A stretch of DNA of 26,739 bases, from the NCBI GenBank assembly GCA_003174035.1, contig PRDV01000063.1, positions 1 to 26,739 of the forward strand. Reading direction: 5' to 3'. The position numbers were made by a program, and so were the translations under genes. This DNA is from Candidatus Babelota bacterium. Its GTDB lineage: Bacteria > Babelota > Babeliae > Babelales > Babelaceae. A model generated the notes under the pieces. That model was not told the origin of the DNA. It was given only the letters and a program-made list of their open reading frames with translations, and ran no database searches. This document shows, piece by piece, positions 23,326 to 26,739 of the stretch (positions within the stretch are counted from its first letter, which is position 1; each line of letters opens with the position of its first letter).

Positions 23326-23370
23326 TAAGAAATTTTCTTATACTATATGAGCAAAATCTAAATAATGCAA
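23326..23370 (-). promoter_or_regulatory. Promoter and operator-like palindrome of the abiE operon
   Basis: On the minus strand TTGCAT (23370-23365), 17 bp and TATAGT (23347-23342) make a good sigma70-type promoter. Just downstream, in the start-site region, TAAGAAA-T-TTTCTTA (23326-23340) is a perfect palindrome around one base, a natural repressor site. The Shine-Dalgarno of the leader ORF follows. Confidence 0.65.
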
Positions 23371-23376
23371 TAAAAT

Positions 23377-23405
23377 TTGATTTTTTTGACAGAGCACCAT
23401 ATACT
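23377..23405 (+). promoter_or_regulatory. Promoter of the 274-residue protein gene
   Basis: TTGATT (23377-23382) and TATACT (23400-23405) have exactly 17 bp spacing. The promoter faces away from the abiE promoter, and their -35 boxes are only a few bases apart, so the two could be co-regulated. Confidence 0.55.
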
Positions 23406-23445
23406 AGGCGCCGAAAATACTTATAACAAACGGCAAGGAATTTAA

Positions 23446-23472
23446 AAACTTCTTATGTCAAATAAGAAGTTT
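23446..23472 (+). repeat. Perfect 11-bp inverted repeat in the leader of the next gene
   Basis: AAACTTCTTAT (23446-23456) and ATAAGAAGTTT (23462-23472) flank a 5-nt spacer. It lies after the predicted start site and 48 nt before the ATG. There is no T tract, so it is more likely an operator or RNA structure than a terminator. The half-site ATAAGAA is shared with the palindrome at 23326-23340. Confidence 0.65.
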
Positions 23473-23520
23473 ACACACAGGCAGTGCATTATCTAAAATT
23501 CAATTTAGAAAGGACCAATA

Positions 23521-24345
23521 ATGACGCAACAATCCAAAATCGCTCGCGTAAATGGGCGATTACTTGAATTCAAAGAACTCTTCAACCAGGGAAAATTTCC
23601 TCACTATATGGATCTTTATAAAAATCTCGTCGGTTACGACGACTCAAAGGCGGGGGATGAATCGTCTAAAACAAAACATGCGGTCTACTGGCAAGAGTTA
23701 GAGAGCCTGAGAAAGCATATTGAAGAACTTAAAGAATCATATCCCCAGCCACTCAGACATGACGGCCATAGATTTAACACAAATAACGATTATGATTGGA
23801 CATACGTTGAAGTAACGTTTGGCTATCAAGGTTCATACTTATCACTCGTAAAATTGTATGTGCCAGTCGCATACAGCGATTTGCCCCGCATCAGCAAGCT
23901 TGTTTTTGATTTCCTCTATGAGCGTAAAAAAAGATTTTGCTATAAAGTTGCACACCAACATAGAAAAGATAACATATGTATTTGGATAATGCGTGAAGAG
24001 CTTGAGAATGTCATTACCTTTTTGCAGTCAATTAAGCAAGATCTACTTCCAGCTCCAACCTTCTGTCCAGAATACGCCGATATCGGTGTAACACGCGAAC
24101 TGTTCTCGAGTTTTAATGAGATAATAGCGCGAACAGTATATAAGTTTCTTCCGACTATCCAAGTCCCTACCTTAGAAACCTATATCGAATCGATAGAAAA
24201 ACAATGGGCAAACGAGGATAAATATTCAGAAACTTTCAAATTTGATAAAGAAGTAATTAGAAAATCACTCGGGTGCATACTTAATGGCAAATGCCCTGTT
24301 ACCTCCGATTTAGCTATAACCGATTTCGAGGTAGAAGAGTATTAA
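23521..24345 (+). CDS. Unrecognised 274-residue protein
   Basis: AAAGGA stands 7 nt before the ATG. There is no signal peptide or membrane segment, so the protein is cytoplasmic or exported by a signal-less route. The N-terminal about 75 residues are helical and charged. The middle reads YDWTYVEVTFGYQGSYLSLVK, LYVPVAYSDLPRISKLVFDFL and RFCYKVAHQHRKDNICIWIM. Then comes PAPTFCPEYADIGVTRELFSSFNEIIARTVYKFL. The last block (a Gly-rich turn, then SSFNEIxAR) loosely recalls the C-terminal part of HopA1-like effector or LanC-associated proteins, but I would not assign it. It has its own promoter and an inverted repeat in its leader, between the abiE operon and a hicB-like gene. That suggests a defence or toxin-antitoxin neighbourhood. 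Confidence 0.65.
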   Translation: MTQQSKIARVNGRLLEFKELFNQGKFPHYMDLYKNLVGYDDSKAGDESSKTKHAVYWQELESLRKHIEELKESYPQPLRHDGHRFNTNNDYDWTYVEVTFGYQGSYLSLVKLYVPVAYSDLPRISKLVFDFLYERKKRFCYKVAHQHRKDNICIWIMREELENVITFLQSIKQDLLPAPTFCPEYADIGVTRELFSSFNEIIARTVYKFLPTIQVPTLETYIESIEKQWANEDKYSETFKFDKEVIRKSLGCILNGKCPVTSDLAITDFEVEEY

Positions 24346-24354
24346 AAAGTTCGC

Positions 24355-24383
24355 TTGACTTTTTACATATATTTATGTAAATT
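24355..24383 (+). promoter_or_regulatory. Promoter with operator palindrome of the hicB-like gene
   Basis: TTGACT (24355-24360) and TAAATT (24378-24383, with an extended TG) are 17 bp apart. A perfect inverted repeat TTTACATA-TATT-TATGTAAA (24362-24381) fills the space between them and reaches into the -10. This is the classic place for an autorepressor, as expected for an antitoxin with a helix-turn-helix. Confidence 0.7.
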
Positions 24384-24408
24384 TTGCGAGAATTGCAAAG
24401 GAGTTTTT

Positions 24409-24831
24409 ATGAAAATCGCTGGAAAAATATGGAAATCCAATAAGGATGAATTCTGGCTTGCTGAAATACCGTTTCTGGATCTTATGGTACAAGCAACAAG
24501 CAAAGAGGAAATACCTGAAACCATAAAGGATGCTATAGAGCTATTCGTAGAAAACCCAGGATTTGCTGTCGATGTTTCGGTTTCTGACAGCATCGTTTTT
24601 ATAAGCAGCAATGATGCGAAGCAATTAATAGCCTTAATTTTAAGAAGACAGCGACAGAAAATGAGCTTGAATCTCGAAGAGGTTGCACAACACTTACAGG
24701 CAAAATCACTCAACGAATATGCACAATATGAGCAATCAAAACATCTTCCCAGTATAGAAAAATTTGAGCAATTGCTTAAGGCTATAGATCCCACCCTTAT
24801 TCCATTTCTGGATGTGCGTAAAACCCCGTAA
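24409..24831 (+). CDS. HicB-type antitoxin with C-terminal XRE helix-turn-helix, no HicA
   Basis: The ATG at 24409 follows AAAGGAG and gives 140 residues. The upstream ATG at 24355 lies in the promoter and is rejected. Residues about 1-65 form a HicB-like partial RNase H fold (MKIAGKIWKSNKDEFWLAEI, ATSKEEIPETIKDAIELFVENP). Residues about 75-135 form an XRE-type helix-turn-helix (LILRRQRQKMSLNLEEVAQHL, SLNEYAQYEQSKHLPSIEKFEQLLKAI). HicB antitoxins bind the HicA mRNA interferase and repress their promoter. No HicA frame is found on either side, so this is an orphan regulator or acts on a distant toxin. The palindrome in its promoter fits autoregulation. Confidence 0.78.
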   Translation: MKIAGKIWKSNKDEFWLAEIPFLDLMVQATSKEEIPETIKDAIELFVENPGFAVDVSVSDSIVFISSNDAKQLIALILRRQRQKMSLNLEEVAQHLQAKSLNEYAQYEQSKHLPSIEKFEQLLKAIDPTLIPFLDVRKTP

Positions 24832-24884
24832 TCATACGCGTATCATCAATGCATCGATACAATCTGACAGAATCTTAAGGCAAA

Positions 24885-26195
24885 TCAATCTAAATCAGCT
24901 GTGCGAGCACTGCCCTTTGAGGCAGTGCCAGCTCCATTTGTCTTCTTCATAGAATCTATGAATTCCTCGTTGGTCTTGAATTTCTTGATCTTCTCGATAA
25001 GAAACTCCATGCCTTCGACGGTATTCATCGTTCCGAGAAACTTTCTTAGTACCCATACCTTATTGAGTTCTGCTTCAGGAAGAAGAAGCTCTTCACGTCG
25101 TGTACCTGACATAAGAAGATCAAATGCAGGGAAAGTACGGCGATTCGCTAATTTACGAGTCATATGGATTTCCATGTTACCGGTACCCTTAAACTCTTCA
25201 TAAATCACTTCATCCATACGAGAGCCCGTTTCTATGAGGGCAGAAGCGATAATGGTAAGAGAACCACCCTCTTCCATATTACGTGCCGCTCCAAAGAAGC
25301 GCTTTGGGTGCTGGAGTGCAGTTGCATCAATACCACCGGTTAAGACCTTACCCGATGAAGGCGCAATGGTATTATATGCCCGAGCAAGACGTGTAATTGA
25401 GTCAAGGATAATAGCTACGTCGTAGCCCATTTCAACGAGGCGCTTGGCTTTTTCAAGGACTATTTCAGCTACCTGCACGTGCCGTTCAGCAGGCTCATCG
25501 AATGTTGAGCTTACCACTTCAGCATGGGCACCTTTCACCGATCGACGCATATCAGCAACTTCCTCAGGACGTTCATCAACGAGCAATACAATTACATAGA
25601 CATCAGGATGATTGCCAATAATCGTTTGGGTTATTTCCCTGAGGAGCATCGTTTTACCCGTTTTAGGAGGAGCCACAATCAATCCACGTTGGCCTTTACC
25701 TATCGGGGTAAAGAGATCCATGATACGCGTTGCAAGGAAGGTTGGATCATATTCTAAATTAAACTTTTTATCAGGATGGAGAGGCGAAAGGCGATCGAAG
25801 AAGGATCTATCGGCAAGGAGAGCTGGATCTTTAAAATTAACTGCGCTTACTTTTAAGAGAGCGAAGTACTTTTCACCATCCTTGGGTTTACGAATAACCC
25901 CTGATACCGTGTCCCCTGTTCGTAAATTAAAACGCCGAATCTGTGAGGGGGAAACATAAATATCATCAGGACCCGATACATAATCATAGCGCGCTGAGCG
26001 TAAAAACCCAAATCCATCGGGTAGTTTTTCAAGGACACCTTCAACTTCAATTTCTTTTTCAGGATGAGCTTGCAGATCAACAATAGTGGTAACAAGCTGA
26101 TCTTTGTTCATAAGCGACGATCCCACAACCCCTAAACGCCGTGCTTGGCTTTGTAATTCAGAAAGCCCTAACTGTCGCAATTCTTGTTCGTTCAT
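24885..26195 (-). CDS. rho: Transcription termination factor Rho
   Basis: Rho is the hexameric RNA-dependent ATPase that releases RNA polymerase at factor-dependent terminators. The 436-residue product is full length: an N-terminal Rho-N helical domain (1-45), an RNA-binding cold-shock-like domain (GVLEKLPDGFGFLRS, about 53-120), then the ATPase core with Walker A (IVAPPKTGKTMLL), LLVDERPEEV, the Walker B region (VAIILDSITRLARAYN) and the Q/R-loop segment (SGKVLTGGIDATAL). A short Gly/Ala/Ser tail ends the protein. It ends in TGA. AAGGAGA lies 10 nt before the ATG. The upstream leader contains a 12-bp tandem repeat array. secF lies further upstream on the same strand. Confidence 0.96.
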   Translation of the reverse strand: MNEQELRQLGLSELQSQARRLGVVGSSLMNKDQLVTTIVDLQAHPEKEIEVEGVLEKLPDGFGFLRSARYDYVSGPDDIYVSPSQIRRFNLRTGDTVSGVIRKPKDGEKYFALLKVSAVNFKDPALLADRSFFDRLSPLHPDKKFNLEYDPTFLATRIMDLFTPIGKGQRGLIVAPPKTGKTMLLREITQTIIGNHPDVYVIVLLVDERPEEVADMRRSVKGAHAEVVSSTFDEPAERHVQVAEIVLEKAKRLVEMGYDVAIILDSITRLARAYNTIAPSSGKVLTGGIDATALQHPKRFFGAARNMEEGGSLTIIASALIETGSRMDEVIYEEFKGTGNMEIHMTRKLANRRTFPAFDLLMSGTRREELLLPEAELNKVWVLRKFLGTMNTVEGMEFLIEKIKKFKTNEEFIDSMKKTNGAGTASKGSARTADLD

Positions 26196-26272
26196 AAATG
26201 AAAGTCTCCTTCAGAAAGCACTGATGCCCTCTCTATAAAGAGCATAGAGCCAGTGTGATGAATCTGATTAAC

Positions 26273-26357
26273 GGACGTTGTCCGGGACACTGTCCGGGGG
26301 ACACCGTCCTGTGACATCGCCGGGATACTGTCCAAGACAATGTCCACAACAATATCC
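26273..26357 (-). repeat. Seven tandem copies of a palindromic 12-bp unit in the rho leader
   Basis: Units with the consensus GGACAnTGTCC start at 26273, 26285, 26299, 26311, 26323, 26335 and 26347, so the period is 12 bp with one 14-bp step. Each unit is itself a near-palindrome (best: GGACACTGTCC at 26285-26295). The outer units at the rho-distal end are degenerate (CAACAATATCC). The array ends 77 bp before the rho start codon on the coding strand. It could be a cluster of protein sites, a set of competing RNA hairpins or a neutral minisatellite. Confidence 0.75.
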
Positions 26358-26375
26358 AAAATGATTGTATTACTA

Positions 26376-26391
26376 CGTGACACCCGTCACG
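26376..26391. other. Small hairpin between secF and the rho leader array
   Basis: CGTGAC (26376-26381) pairs with GTCACG (26386-26391) with a 4-nt loop. No T tract follows on the minus strand, so it is not a convincing terminator for secF. Confidence 0.35.
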
Positions 26392-26485
26392 CTTAGTTTC
26401 TCTGGTATACTAGTAGCTTAGTATGTACGACTTTGTACGGTAACCGATGCAGTACTCTTGTTCAAAAGCACCGTAAACGAGTGCC

Positions 26486-26739
26486 TTAAGCTTTTGCGCC
26501 TTTATCTTTATAAAGCATATAAAGAACCGGGGTCGCAATAAAAATAGTCGAATAAATGCCAAAAACAATTCCCACTAAGAGCGCCAGCGATAAATCCCGG
26601 AGCGTCTCGCCACCAAAGATAAAGAGCGCTATCACCACAAGCGTTGTTGCAAAGGTCGTTAAAATAGTACGACTCAAGGTTTCTGTAATACTTAAGTTGA
26701 TAATATCATACATAGATGCCTGGGGCATTTTTTGTACAT
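26486..26739 (-). CDS. secF: SecF (or SecDF) C-terminal part, 5' end outside window
   Basis: About 83 C-terminal residues are visible. The segment YDIINLSITETLSRTILTTFATTL, followed by LFIFGGETLRDLSLALLVGIVFG and YSTIFIATPVLYML, matches the last two to three membrane helices of SecF, the inner-membrane protein that with SecD uses the proton gradient to help export through SecYEG. The NxSxxxTLSRTI motif and GxxxGxYSxIFIA pattern are typical. The frame continues beyond the right edge, so whether it is separate or fused to SecD is unknown. rho lies about 290 bp downstream. Confidence 0.88.
   Translation of the reverse strand, partial: VQKMPQASMYDIINLSITETLSRTILTTFATTLVVIALFIFGGETLRDLSLALLVGIVFGIYSTIFIATPVLYMLYKDKGAKA

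Overview
The window looks like a chromosomal piece of a small-genome, probably host-associated Gram-negative-type bacterium. It combines core genes (ybeY, trmH, ssrA, smpB, proS, tsaD, rho, secF) with several secreted proteins of unknown role, a secreted ankyrin-repeat protein, a lipoprotein hydrolase and many decayed mobile and toxin-antitoxin genes. This mix and the style of the signal-peptide proteins resemble Candidatus Dependentiae (TM6), but that placement is inference. UGA serves as a normal stop (rho, the DUF2062 gene and abiEi-2 end in TGA), so the code is standard.

Layout. 1-4674: the end of an unknown gene, then a pile of broken mobile elements: an IS21-type istA fragment, a DDE transposase with one in-frame TGA, an IS110-family transposase with one in-frame TAA and a structured upstream leader that could encode a bridge RNA, and the 5' part of a group II intron on the minus strand. 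4671-5128: a DUF2442/DUF4160 pair, the second frameshifted. 5250-10485: ybeY and trmH (convergent), two tandem secreted alpha/beta hydrolases, and a P1B-like metal ATPase whose usual membrane Cys is missing. 10666-11400: two frameshifted pseudogenes, one a MNT nucleotidyltransferase. 11430-14792: a translation-quality-control block on the minus strand: DUF2062 gene, smpB, proS, an FKBP isomerase and tmRNA, whose tag can be read as ANFSTGAQASIAAA. tsaD diverges from it.

15973-19913: secreted proteins (helical, ankyrin, propeller-like, helical), the first with paired 13-bp direct repeats beside its promoter. 20059-23370: a type IV AbiE toxin-antitoxin island with one AbiEii toxin gene, two AbiEi-like genes and three copies of a related ~60-bp inverted-repeat element. 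One copy spans the AbiEi-1 start codon and one appears orphaned. AbiEi-2 overlaps a tiny broken ORF and a small coiled-coil gene instead of a toxin.

23377-24831: an unknown 274-aa protein with an 11-bp inverted repeat in its leader, and an orphan HicB-type antitoxin whose operator palindrome sits inside its own promoter. 24885-26739: rho, preceded by seven tandem copies of a palindromic 12-bp unit, and the 3' end of secF.

The main points of interest are the AbiE island with its start-codon-spanning inverted repeats, the bridge-RNA candidate, the rho leader repeats and the altered metal ATPase.
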